A stretch of 7,787 nucleotides of DNA from Desulfobulbaceae bacterium (GTDB taxonomy: Bacteria; Desulfobacterota; Desulfobulbia; Desulfobulbales; Desulfurivibrionaceae). The DNA lies in contig PWOG01000235.1 in assembly GCA_003557565.1 (NCBI GenBank), forward strand, positions 1 to 7,787, given 5' to 3'. A program made the translations under genes and the position numbers. Positions 1-6,868 of the stretch are shown piece by piece (the first letter of the stretch is position 1; each line of letters begins with the position of its first letter). The notes beneath the pieces were generated by a model. The model ran no database searches. It was not told the DNA's origin and saw only the letters and a list, made by a program, of their open reading frames with translations.

Positions 1-22
1 CCATTCGGAGGGGTGGTGATAC

Positions 23-67
23 AAAAAAAGATACCGGAAGGGTTTCGTGGGAAACCCTCCCGGTATC
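23..67 (-). terminator. Intrinsic terminator of the arr operon
   Basis: An inverted repeat pairs 30-37 with 60-67 (8 bp), then has one A/C mismatch (38/59), then pairs 39-46 with 51-58 (8 bp) around a 4-nt loop (47-50). Read on the minus strand the stem is followed at once by seven T residues (29-23), the classic stem plus U-tract of a Rho-independent terminator. It begins about 50 nt past the arrB stop codon, so it closes the arr transcription unit and excludes a further co-transcribed gene such as an arrD chaperone. The plus strand has no T-tract after the stem, so it should work in the minus direction only. Confidence 0.93.
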
Positions 68-116
68 GGCTGCCGTGGAGGTGTGGCAGGCTGGGATTAA
101 GTGGTTAGGGAGTGCG

Positions 117-803
117 CTAATACGATCTTAAGTAAAACACCTTGGGTTTGGTTCCCCGCTCCGGCATCCGGACCTTGTTGGGGTATTTGCCCAGCAGTTC
201 GTGGATCGGATCCTGGGGATCATCCAGGTCGCCCAACCGGCGGGCCTGGGAGGGGCAGGCCTCGACACAGCGGGGTTGTTCTCCGCGGGCCCGCCGATGT
301 TGGCAGAAAGTGCATTTTTCCACCAGCCCCTTTTTGCGAATGCCAACATAATTTTCTTCCAGGGACGGGTTGTAGGTGGGAATGGGTGCGCCCATCCTGG
401 AGGTCAGTTCTTCTCCGGAGGAGGTGCCGTCCTGAACCAGAGCCCGGTTGTCACTGTAAAGTGGGTGAGGATGGTCCTTGTTGAAGGTGATGGCACCATA
501 AGGGCAGGCCACCATACAGGCCCGGCAACCCACACAACGACGCGGGTCATGCATGGTCAGTCCGTCCGCTCGCTTGTGCATTGCCCTGGTCGGGCAGTTG
601 CGGGCGCATGGGGCGTTGTCGCAATGATTGCACTGGTTAAGGGTAAATTCGTAGCGTACATTGGGAAACTGACCGATGGTCTTGGTTTCATAGGTCAGCC
701 ACCTGATCCCTTCCTGCACATTGTTTTCAATTTTACAGGCCATCATGCAGGCGCCGCAGCCCGTGCATAATTTCAAATCGTGAGTCATGGCATAGTTAGT
801 CAC
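117..803 (-). CDS. arrB: Arsenate reductase iron-sulfur subunit ArrB (four [4Fe-4S] clusters)
   Basis: This 228-residue ferredoxin-like electron-transfer subunit belongs to the DmsB/PsrB/NrfC family. It should sit in the periplasm bound to ArrA and carry electrons from the membrane subunit to the molybdenum protein. Sixteen cysteines form four cluster motifs: C13/C16/C19/C23, C58/C61/C66/C70, C90/C93/C96/C100 and C164/C167/C179/C183, the usual pattern for this family. It has no signal peptide of its own, as expected for a partner co-exported with a Tat substrate. The start is GTG, placed by a very strong Shine-Dalgarno (AGGGGAGGTG, 811-820) 7 nt upstream; the ATG at codon 6 lacks one. The gene begins 16 nt after the arrA stop and is the last gene before the terminator. 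Membership in this family is clear; the name ArrB comes from the neighbouring ArrA. Confidence 0.92.
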   Translation of the reverse strand: MTNYAMTHDLKLCTGCGACMMACKIENNVQEGIRWLTYETKTIGQFPNVRYEFTLNQCNHCDNAPCARNCPTRAMHKRADGLTMHDPRRCVGCRACMVACPYGAITFNKDHPHPLYSDNRALVQDGTSSGEELTSRMGAPIPTYNPSLEENYVGIRKKGLVEKCTFCQHRRARGEQPRCVEACPSQARRLGDLDDPQDPIHELLGKYPNKVRMPERGTKPKVFYLRSY

Positions 804-810
804 GGTAAAT

Positions 811-820
811 CACCTCCCCT
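811..820 (-). promoter_or_regulatory. Shine-Dalgarno of arrB (GTG start)
   Basis: The minus strand reads AGGGGAGGTG, then a 7-nt spacer, then GTG (803-801). Its first base is also the last base of the arrA stop codon (822-820), so arrA and arrB are probably translationally coupled. The match to the anti-Shine-Dalgarno is what fixes the GTG start. Confidence 0.8.
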
Positions 821-3351
821 TAGATCATTTCGATTTTGACGCGGCAGAATCCGCCGTTGCGGGCGGTGGAGCCGGACATGTAGTCCCAGTCCGCGTGCAT
901 CAGGGTATTGTTGTTGCCGCCTCGAGGGGTTTTAGTGAACTCCTTGGAAGCGTATCGTCCCATGGCCCAGTGGCCCTGGCCGAAGGTCTTGGCCGCCACT
1001 CCCGGTCGAACCCCTTCCCATACCCTGAGGGTGCAGTTAATGGGCTGCCCCTTGGCCGAGGAGACCCGGACGGCGGCGCCATCCCGGAGCCCAAGGCGTT
1101 GAGCGTCCACCGGATTGATCTTGATCACGTCGTCCTGGTCCACATCGCCGGGGTCAACTCCCTTTAGTTCATAGTACCAGGGGCAGTTCTGGGATCGCCC
1201 TTCCCGGTTCAAACGGGATTTGGCATCAATCAGCATCAGCGGAAACTGGCCGGGATCACCCTCCCGCCGTGGCGGGTCATAATGGGGGATGAACGCCTTT
1301 TCGCCCCGGGCCGAGTATTTGGTGGCTTCCATAACCTGGTCGATGCTGACGTTGTGGCGGTCGGCATGACCCTGCAAGGCCTCTTTGAGGGTTTCACTGT
1401 AGAACTCGAATCGGTTGGTAGCCCCGCCGAACTTGTTGCCCCAACGGCGCTGGTAGGGGTATTTGATCGAGTTCCAGACCCCTTTCTCGACAAAATCATC
1501 CCAGCCGTTCAAGGTGTCGCCCTCTTTCCTGGCGGCGGGATCCCAGACATTTTTGGTGAAAACCTTCAGGGCATAAATGGTGAATTCTTCACCGTTGGTC
1601 GGGGCCCGGCCGGTTTCCGGATCCCGGTAGCTTTTGAAGTAATCCAGCAGGTTGGTAAACCCTTTATCCGCCAGTTTTTCGGCGATCAGCCAGGTGATCT
1701 CGGTTTCGTCGTTCTTGACGTCGAAGATCCGCTCATGTACCGGCTGCTGGATGGAAATATGAGTGTGCAGCCGGGCTTTTTGGCTGGTGAAAGCCCATCT
1801 TTCCATCATGTGCTGGGCCGCCGGCAAAACCAGGTCGGCGAAATGGGACATTTCGGCGTAGTGGGTGGTGATATGAGCCAAGAACGGCAGTTTGGCCAGG
1901 GCTTTCTCCCAACGGTCGGTGCCGGTGCTGGAAAAGACGGGATTAATGAAGTAGCACAAGGCTACTTTGATCTCATAGGGATCTTCCGCCAGGATGCCAT
2001 CGGCCACCCGGTTGGTGTTGACCCCGCCGCCGGATTTGGTTTTCAGGTTGGGCTGCTCGAGGCGGCCGCGCTGGTCGATTTTTTCCAGGCCGGACCTGGA
2101 CTTGGCCAGCTCGTCGATGAAATCATTGGGGGACAGGCCGCCGATACTGGGGCGACCAGGAGAGGCGTTGGCGTGTCCGCCGATGCTGTCGGGCCCCCCC
2201 ACCAGGCCGGACAGAGCCTGAATGACGAAGGATGCGTAAGTCCCGTTGGGCCACATGGTGGGGCCGTTCCAGACACAGACCCTGGGCGCGGCTTCGGCCA
2301 TGTCCCGGGCCACCTTGTAGATTTGTTCCCGAGGTATCCCGCAGATCGGCTCGGCCCACTCCGGGGTCCGATCCTTGACTTCCAGGTTCCACCACTTGAC
2401 CACGCCGTAGGTCTCGGTTTCCTCGAAGGATTCTTCGTCAACCGTCTGCCCGGCCACGAAGCGGTTTACACCGTCCTTGAAATCGCCGACAAAGGGCTTG
2501 TACCACAGTCCTTCGGTGAGGATCACGTGAGCCATGGCCATACCCAGGGCGCCGTCTTCGCCGGGGATTACCGGCAGCCAGTCATCGGCCTTGGCGGCGG
2601 TGGTGGTGATCCGAGGATCGATGCAGCCGATCTTGCCCTTTTCCTGGATTCTGCCCAGGGCATAGCTGGCCCCCGGGACCTGACGATTGGAGGAAACCGG
2701 ATCACAACCCCAGCACAGCAGGTAGCGGGTGTTGAGCAGGTCAAAGTCCCGGTAACCGTAGTTGCGTTCGGTGTAATAGGCTCCCATCTTTTCCGCCTCG
2801 GCACAGATGGAACTGTGGGAGATATTGTTGGGAGAGCCGATGATTTTGGTCATGTCGCCATAAAACAGGGCGTTCATGTGGGAATAACGGCCGCGCATCA
2901 GCAGGTATTTGTTGGTTTCCTGGTTTTGGCGCAGCTCGATGATTTTGTCGGCGATCATGTCCGCCGCTTCGTCCCAGGAAATGGGAACAAAGCCGGGGTC
3001 TTCGTGGCGGCCTTTGTTGGGATTGGTTCTTTTCATTGGGGTTTTGACCCGGTCCGGATCATAAACCTGCTGCAGGACCATATGGCCGCGGGGGCAGAGG
3101 TTGCCGACCCCTGTCTTGGCCAGAGGGTTGCCCCGGACCCTTATTCCCCGGCCGTTTAAGACATATATCTGGGCGCTGCACCAGCTGGTGCAGCCCTGGC
3201 AGGATGTGCTGATCCAGCGGCCGCCTTCCTGAGTGTCGATATACATGTCGTCCACCGCCAGGGCCTTGAGCGACGGCAGAGAGCCGCCGATGGCCGCGGC
3301 TCCAGCGGCGACGGCGGACGCTTTCAATATATTACGTCGTGTAGTTTTCAT
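820..3351 (-). CDS. arrA: Respiratory arsenate reductase catalytic subunit ArrA (molybdopterin, Tat-exported)
   Basis: This is a DMSO-reductase-family Mo-bisPGD enzyme predicted to reduce arsenate to arsenite in the periplasm. With the start chosen here it has 843 residues, close to ANA-3 ArrA (about 854). Residues 5-10 (RRNILK) are a Tat motif, followed by an Ala-rich stretch and a likely cleavage after ALA at 32. C51/C54/C58/C86 (C-x2-C-x3-C-x27-C) bind the proximal [4Fe-4S] cluster. C183 in SHSSICAEA is the expected Mo ligand. R155, Y156, H179, S180, K188 and Y200 fall where I recall the ANA-3 active-site residues R165, Y166, H189, S190, K198 and Y210, at a constant offset of 10. The long similarity includes KPFVGDF, EKIDQRGRLE, SGGGV, the AHITT segment, VDPGDV and FGQGHWA. 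An in-frame ATG 18 nt upstream (3369) is rejected because the Shine-Dalgarno overlaps it. ArxA, the related arsenite oxidase, is the main alternative, but the RGRYS segment favours ArrA. No frameshift is seen. Confidence 0.93.
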   Translation of the reverse strand: MKTTRRNILKASAVAAGAAAIGGSLPSLKALAVDDMYIDTQEGGRWISTSCQGCTSWCSAQIYVLNGRGIRVRGNPLAKTGVGNLCPRGHMVLQQVYDPDRVKTPMKRTNPNKGRHEDPGFVPISWDEAADMIADKIIELRQNQETNKYLLMRGRYSHMNALFYGDMTKIIGSPNNISHSSICAEAEKMGAYYTERNYGYRDFDLLNTRYLLCWGCDPVSSNRQVPGASYALGRIQEKGKIGCIDPRITTTAAKADDWLPVIPGEDGALGMAMAHVILTEGLWYKPFVGDFKDGVNRFVAGQTVDEESFEETETYGVVKWWNLEVKDRTPEWAEPICGIPREQIYKVARDMAEAAPRVCVWNGPTMWPNGTYASFVIQALSGLVGGPDSIGGHANASPGRPSIGGLSPNDFIDELAKSRSGLEKIDQRGRLEQPNLKTKSGGGVNTNRVADGILAEDPYEIKVALCYFINPVFSSTGTDRWEKALAKLPFLAHITTHYAEMSHFADLVLPAAQHMMERWAFTSQKARLHTHISIQQPVHERIFDVKNDETEITWLIAEKLADKGFTNLLDYFKSYRDPETGRAPTNGEEFTIYALKVFTKNVWDPAARKEGDTLNGWDDFVEKGVWNSIKYPYQRRWGNKFGGATNRFEFYSETLKEALQGHADRHNVSIDQVMEATKYSARGEKAFIPHYDPPRREGDPGQFPLMLIDAKSRLNREGRSQNCPWYYELKGVDPGDVDQDDVIKINPVDAQRLGLRDGAAVRVSSAKGQPINCTLRVWEGVRPGVAAKTFGQGHWAMGRYASKEFTKTPRGGNNNTLMHADWDYMSGSTARNGGFCRVKIEMI

Positions 3352-3360
3352 GGTTTCAAA

Positions 3361-3367
3361 CACCTCC
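3361..3367 (-). promoter_or_regulatory. Shine-Dalgarno that fixes the arrA start
   Basis: The minus strand reads GGAGGTG, then a 9-nt spacer, then ATG (3351-3349). The longer reading frame starts at an ATG (3369-3367) that overlaps this ribosome binding site, and no good site lies upstream of that ATG. The protein therefore most likely starts MKTTRRN, which also places the twin arginines at residues 5-6. Confidence 0.8.
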
Positions 3368-3375
3368 ATTCCGAG

Positions 3376-4248
3376 TTATGCCATCTGGCCGGATAAAAGG
3401 ATTACATGCCGCAGCAGGTAGCCCCCGACGAGGATCAGGACCGAAGCCAGGACCCCCAGAGGTACGCCGCCGGCCTGACCCTGCAGTTCCTTGTACTCGG
3501 CAAGCAAGGGAACGATCAGACCCAGAAGCACGACCCCGATCCAGAACAGCGGCGCATAGCCACCGAAGACCAGATTCTGCATTGCCACTTCGCCGCCGGC
3601 GGTCAGGGCCCAGCCCAGGATCATCAACAGGATGACCACCAGTTCCCCGCCGATGAGATAGGCATCGTACCGGGTCCAGGAATGGATGGCTTCGCCGGCG
3701 TCGGGGGCGGCAAAGCTGGCCACCAGAATGGTAAGGGCAATGCCGGTGGAGAAAGCCGAGACCAAAAACAGGATCGGCAGAATGGAGGTTGCCCAGATGG
3801 CGTTGGTGGCCACCGACTGGAGCAGCAGTGCGGTGTAGGCCGCTACCCCGATGGCCAGAGCAATACCGGCCCAGGCCAGGAATTTCTGCAGGCCCTGGGG
3901 TTTGCCGACGTTGGAATCATCTTTTTGGGAACCCAGCAGATAGGCGTAAATTATGGCGACCGGGGTGAAGATACCCAGCAGGTAAACACCTATGGACATC
4001 ACCGATTCCATGTTGGGATAAATAAGCAGTTTCCAGAACGAGAAGGGCAGACCCAGATCGTAGATCAGCAGCAAAAGGCCGATGATAATGGGAACTGGCA
4101 CCAGGTAAGCTGCGATTCGTGCCAGGCTGCGGTACTTTTCTCCGCCGAAAAGATCGGATAAGGCCGCCACCAGAAATGCACCAGCGGACACACCACCCAG
4201 AAACAGGTAGATGGCGATCCATATTGGCCAAGCAATGAAGTTTTCCAC
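3376..4248 (-). CDS. arrC: NrfD/PsrC-family membrane subunit ArrC
   Basis: This 290-residue integral membrane protein of the NrfD/PsrC family is expected to anchor the ArrAB pair and exchange electrons with the quinone pool. About eight hydrophobic spans are visible, near residues 7-30, 43-63, 83-106, 122-146, 151-178, 195-217, 225-249 and 262-286. Family hallmarks include YLFLGGVSAGAF near the N-terminus and GGYLLRHVILLSGQ at the C-terminus. It contains no cofactor-binding cysteine motifs, as is normal for the family. The start is GTG, supported by AAGGAGAGG (4254-4262) 5 nt upstream. The stop lies 24 nt before the arrA ATG and the arrA Shine-Dalgarno lies in that gap, so arrC and arrA are one transcript. 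In ANA-3 the enzyme is ArrAB only; loci with a C subunit are known from other anaerobes. The family call is firm and the ArrC name comes from context. Confidence 0.9.
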   Translation of the reverse strand: MENFIAWPIWIAIYLFLGGVSAGAFLVAALSDLFGGEKYRSLARIAAYLVPVPIIIGLLLLIYDLGLPFSFWKLLIYPNMESVMSIGVYLLGIFTPVAIIYAYLLGSQKDDSNVGKPQGLQKFLAWAGIALAIGVAAYTALLLQSVATNAIWATSILPILFLVSAFSTGIALTILVASFAAPDAGEAIHSWTRYDAYLIGGELVVILLMILGWALTAGGEVAMQNLVFGGYAPLFWIGVVLLGLIVPLLAEYKELQGQAGGVPLGVLASVLILVGGYLLRHVILLSGQMA

Positions 4249-4557
4249 GGTTTCCTCTCCTTATGGTTTGGTTTTGCCATGAAGCTGTGGCTGGTTACGA
4301 CAAAATGCCAGCTGTCTCGTTGTCGCCGCACCTCCCAAATAGTGTTGCTGTGTTTACCTTTCACGGCCCATGGGGCCGCGCCCCCGCCTGTCGTTTGCCT
4401 TGAAGTACGCAAGCGTTTCCAGGCAACCTTTCATGCTTGGCAACATATTGTGAAAATGGTGAAAAATAAGCCGGGCTTTCCCTGATTTTTTTGTCAGGTT
4501 TTGGCCTACTGTAGGGGTTTTGCTGACAGAGAGAGGGGATGAGAGGGGGGCAGGGCG
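4249..4557 (-). promoter_or_regulatory. Regulatory gap upstream of arrCAB
   Basis: This 309-nt gap between arrR and arrC holds no gene I can support and is the most likely site of an arrCAB promoter. From the arrR end it contains a C-rich, G-poor transcript segment (4501-4557), an 11-bp dyad CCTAC-x-GTAGG (4505-4515), a weak 5-bp hairpin (4481-4498), an AT-rich patch with two GTGAAAA copies on the plus strand 9 bp apart (4450-4456, 4459-4465), two ACCTTTCA copies exactly 70 bp apart (4426-4433, 4356-4363), a GC hairpin (4364-4378), and the arrC Shine-Dalgarno (4254-4262). I see no convincing sigma-70 or sigma-54 promoter. That ArrR binds here is an inference from gene order. Confidence 0.45.
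4364..4378. repeat. Small GC-rich hairpin in the arrC leader
   Basis: CGGCCC (4364-4369) and GGGCCG (4373-4378) pair around a 3-nt loop. If transcription starts upstream, the arrC leader RNA would fold here. There is no T-tract on either side, so it is not a terminator. One of the two TGAAAGGT octamers (minus strand, 4363-4356) overlaps its edge. Confidence 0.35.
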
Positions 4558-5241
4558 TCAGGGGTTGAGCAGTCCCAGATCCATGACCAGCTTGACCAGT
4601 TCGGCCTTGCTGGCCAGGCCCAGTTTGGCCATGGCCCGGCTGCGGTAGGTGGTGACGGTTTTGTCGCTGACGAAATAGCGCTGGGCAATTTCACGGCTGG
4701 TGTGGCCCTGGGCCACCGCCAGCATCACCTGCTGTTCGCGCTGGCTCAAGGAGTGCCAAAGCTGGGAGCGATGATCCGGGGATTCCTGGTATTCCTGGGG
4801 CTCCGTCCGGCCGCTGTCGCCGCCGACAAACTCCAGGAGCATGGAGGGATGCACGTACACTTCGCCACGGTGGACGGTGCGAACGGCATACAGCAGATCG
4901 GCGTCCAGCCCTTTTTTCAGCACGAATCCCCGGGCGCCGGCGTGCATGGCCAGTTGCAGATACCGCTGGTTTTCATGCATGGTCAGCATGATCACCCGGC
5001 TTTGCGGGCTTACCTCCAGCAGTCGGGGCAACAGATCGATACCGCTGGTATCGTTTAGGGTGATATCCAGCAGGATAATGTCCGGCTGCAGTTTTTCCGC
5101 CAGTTCCAAAGCGCTCGCCGCCCGGTCGGTCTGGCCTACCACCTCCAGGTCAGCCTCGGCGTTGAGCAGCATACCCAGGCCGGAGAGCAGCAGGGGGTGA
5201 TCGTCCACCACTAAAATGGTGGTGGTTTGCGGGTCAGTCAT
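4558..5241 (-). CDS. arrR: NarL/FixJ-family response regulator (ArrR-like)
   Basis: This 227-residue two-component regulator has an N-terminal receiver domain (about 8-125) and a C-terminal LuxR-type helix-turn-helix (about 163-225). D13 and D14 form the acidic pocket, D59 in LLDI is the phosphoacceptor, T87 is the switch residue and K109 is the conserved lysine. The DNA-binding part has the expected SQREQQVMLAVAQGHTSREI start and the VSDKTVTTYRSRAMAKLGL recognition region. A short polar linker (about 140-162) joins the domains. The ATG is preceded by GGAG (5249-5252) with a 7-nt spacer. Its partner is almost certainly the HisKA_3-type kinase encoded upstream, since such kinases pair with NarL-type regulators. 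It lies directly before arrCAB and probably controls it. The name arrR follows gene order in arr loci; arxR is the counterpart in arx loci. Confidence 0.88.
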   Translation of the reverse strand: MTDPQTTTILVVDDHPLLLSGLGMLLNAEADLEVVGQTDRAASALELAEKLQPDIILLDITLNDTSGIDLLPRLLEVSPQSRVIMLTMHENQRYLQLAMHAGARGFVLKKGLDADLLYAVRTVHRGEVYVHPSMLLEFVGGDSGRTEPQEYQESPDHRSQLWHSLSQREQQVMLAVAQGHTSREIAQRYFVSDKTVTTYRSRAMAKLGLASKAELVKLVMDLGLLNP

Positions 5242-5275
5242 TGGCTAGCTCCGTTGTTTGCTGCAATTGCTGATC

Positions 5276-5385
5276 GTAAGCGATCACAGGGCACCGCCAT
5301 AAGCGGCGATCGGGCCGGCTCACGTACTGATGTACGCTTCGCCGCCGAGCCTCGCCACAACCTGCGGCACCCTGTAACCGCTTAC
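5276..5385. repeat. Imperfect palindromic intergenic element (REP/MITE-like or structured RNA)
   Basis: The outer arms 5276-5297 and 5364-5385 are 22 nt each and form an inverted repeat with 18 exact pairs. The four remaining positions (5283/5378, 5285/5376, 5292/5369, 5293/5368) are A/C on the plus strand, so they become G-U pairs in minus-strand RNA, the direction of the operon. Inside are a 5-bp stem (5305-5309 with 5352-5356), a second 5-bp stem (5317-5321 with 5347-5351) and an apical CGTAC-TGAT-GTACG hairpin (5323-5336) that gains one more G-U pair in the same strand. The element has no reading frame and no T-tract. It fills most of the 165-nt gap between the kinase and regulator genes. 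Its architecture resembles dispersed palindromic elements, but only one copy is in this window. Confidence 0.75.
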
Positions 5386-5406
5386 CATTTTTGTCCTCGC
5401 GAGCAC

Positions 5407-6849
5407 TTACTGCTGATCAGCCACCAGCGGCACGGCAAAGACCACCATGGTGCCCTGGCCCGGTTCCGAATCGATGCTCAGGGTGCCGTTCAACAGTTGC
5501 GCCCTTTCCATCATGCCGTATAGTCCCAGACGATTAGTGCTGGTGATGATCTCCGGATCGAATCCCCGACCGTCGTCTTCCACCACACCGCGGATTTTGC
5601 TCTGCTGCCACTCCAGCAGGATCTTAATTTCCCGGGCTTGGGCATGGCGGACGGCGTTTAAAATCGCCTCCTGGACAATGCGGTAGATACAGGTCTCCGT
5701 GGCGCTGTCCGGCCGATTTTCGCCGAATCCGACCATGGTCAGCCGGATTTCGAGGCCGTGGTGCTGGCGAATATCGTTGACGAACATCTCCAGGGCCGGG
5801 GTCAGGCCCATGTCGTCGAGGATGCTGGGCCGCAGGGTAACGGCCAGGTTGTGAAGGGAGCCAATTTCCTTGGTGACCGCCTGTTTCAGCGAGGCGATCC
5901 GCTGGCTGGTTTCGTCATCTTTGGCGCTGCGCTCCAGCATTTTCAGTTCCACCATGATCGAAGCCAGGGTCTGTCCCGTCTGATCGTGCAACTCCCGGGC
6001 GATTCTTTTGCGTTCGTTTTCCTGGCTGGCGATCACCTTCTGGAGAAAATCCCGGCGGAGCCTTTCTTTTTCCCGGCGGTTTTCCTCCGCCTGCGCCAGT
6101 TGTTTGACCATGTCGTTGAAGGCGGTGGTGAGCGAACCAACTTCGTCGCTGGCCGGCTGCTCCAGGGTGATACTGTAATCACCCTGGTTGACCGCTTGGG
6201 TGGCCTGGAGCAGGTCTTTGATGGGCCGGGTGATCAGCCAGGTAAGGTAAAGGGAAAGCAGCAGACCGACCAGAATCACCCAAAGGGAGTTCCAGATGAA
6301 ATAGTTGAGAAAGTTGTTAATGTTCTGGCGAAAGGCGGTTTCCCGGATCCCCACGCGCACCCGCCCTTCATCACCTTCAAGGATGGGCGCGCCGGTTTCC
6401 CAAATCATTCCCTCATTGGTGATGATCCGGCGCAGGCTTGTTTCGGTGGCCGGTTCACTGTGGTTTCGGTACAGCCGCAGCAATTCACTGGGGAATCCGG
6501 CGCCGAAGGTGTGGGCCACGATCTGGCCGGCGCGGTCGCTGATCACCACGTAGCTCAGGTCGGGGCGATTGCGCACCGTGTTCTTGAGGGTTCTGGTCAG
6601 GCCGTAGAGGTCGTTGATCAGCAGATAATCAGGGGCTTCATGGGCCATTTCAATGGCGATGGAGCGCCCCTCCTTTTCCAGCAGGTCTTCCATGTTGCGC
6701 GTCAGGGTGCCGTAGATGATGTACAGGCTGGTGGAGGCGAACAGAATGATAATTCCCGAAGCCATGCCCATGATCTTGAGGCGCAGCGGGACTCCGAGCA
6801 GCCGGGCGCTCAAGCGGTTCAAAATGGCGGTGGCCCAGCCTCTGATCAT
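5407..6849 (-). CDS. arrK: NarX-like membrane sensor histidine kinase (ArrK-like)
   Basis: This 480-residue inner-membrane kinase has a first transmembrane span (about 24-46), a periplasmic sensor region of about 135 residues (47-182) with a PDC/sCache-like core (SYVVISDRAGQIVAHT, 99-114), a second span (about 184-206), a HAMP domain (about 206-258), a charged coiled-coil linker (254-280), a HisKA_3 dimerisation domain with phospho-accepting H288 in ARELHDQTGQT, and a HATPase domain. The ATPase shows the N box (E394, N398, H402), DDGRGF (425-430), GLYGMMERA (442-450) and GQGT (464-467). All key residues are intact. The ATG is preceded by AGGAGG (6858-6863) with an 8-nt spacer and lies 19 nt after the end of the binding-protein gene, so the two are co-transcribed. 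It probably signals to the downstream NarL-type regulator. The ligand cannot be read from sequence; arsenic oxyanion sensing is inferred from the neighbours. Confidence 0.88.
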   Translation of the reverse strand: MIRGWATAILNRLSARLLGVPLRLKIMGMASGIIILFASTSLYIIYGTLTRNMEDLLEKEGRSIAIEMAHEAPDYLLINDLYGLTRTLKNTVRNRPDLSYVVISDRAGQIVAHTFGAGFPSELLRLYRNHSEPATETSLRRIITNEGMIWETGAPILEGDEGRVRVGIRETAFRQNINNFLNYFIWNSLWVILVGLLLSLYLTWLITRPIKDLLQATQAVNQGDYSITLEQPASDEVGSLTTAFNDMVKQLAQAEENRREKERLRRDFLQKVIASQENERKRIARELHDQTGQTLASIMVELKMLERSAKDDETSQRIASLKQAVTKEIGSLHNLAVTLRPSILDDMGLTPALEMFVNDIRQHHGLEIRLTMVGFGENRPDSATETCIYRIVQEAILNAVRHAQAREIKILLEWQQSKIRGVVEDDGRGFDPEIITSTNRLGLYGMMERAQLLNGTLSIDSEPGQGTMVVFAVPLVADQQ

Positions 6850-6868
6850 CTCTGGTTCCTCCTGGGGC

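Noticed and set aside
1282..3159. A 625-codon open frame on the plus strand inside arrA
   Set aside because: It is antisense to a full-length ArrA with all cofactor motifs. Long antisense frames arise easily in GC-rich genes, and its product has low-complexity Gly/Val/Phe composition with no recognisable domain.
820..3369. Tetrathionate, polysulfide or thiosulfate reductase as the identity of the Mo enzyme
   Set aside because: The NrfD-containing layout and a PhnD-like sensor also occur in such systems, but the active-site segments and the long colinear match are those of ArrA.
3406..4161. A 251-codon plus-strand frame opposite arrC
   Set aside because: Its Gln/Gly/Asp-rich product is what the complement of hydrophobic membrane-protein codons gives; arrC has clear NrfD features.
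4065..4412. A 115-codon minus-strand frame starting in the arrC leader
   Set aside because: It runs out of frame through arrC, has no recognisable domain and its start lies in a GC-rich stretch without a good ribosome site.
4408..4421. Possible sigma-54 promoter (minus strand TGGAAACGCTTGCG)
   Set aside because: The GG and GC elements are separated by 8 nt instead of the required 10, and the regulator lacks a sigma-54 AAA domain.
4481..4498. Hairpin CCTGA/TCAGG as an arrR terminator
   Set aside because: The stem has only 5 bp with an 8-nt loop holding the A-run, and no T-tract follows on the minus strand.
5276..5385. The palindromic element as an intrinsic terminator of the kinase gene
   Set aside because: No T-tract follows the stem in either direction, and the internal stems and bulges do not fit a terminator.
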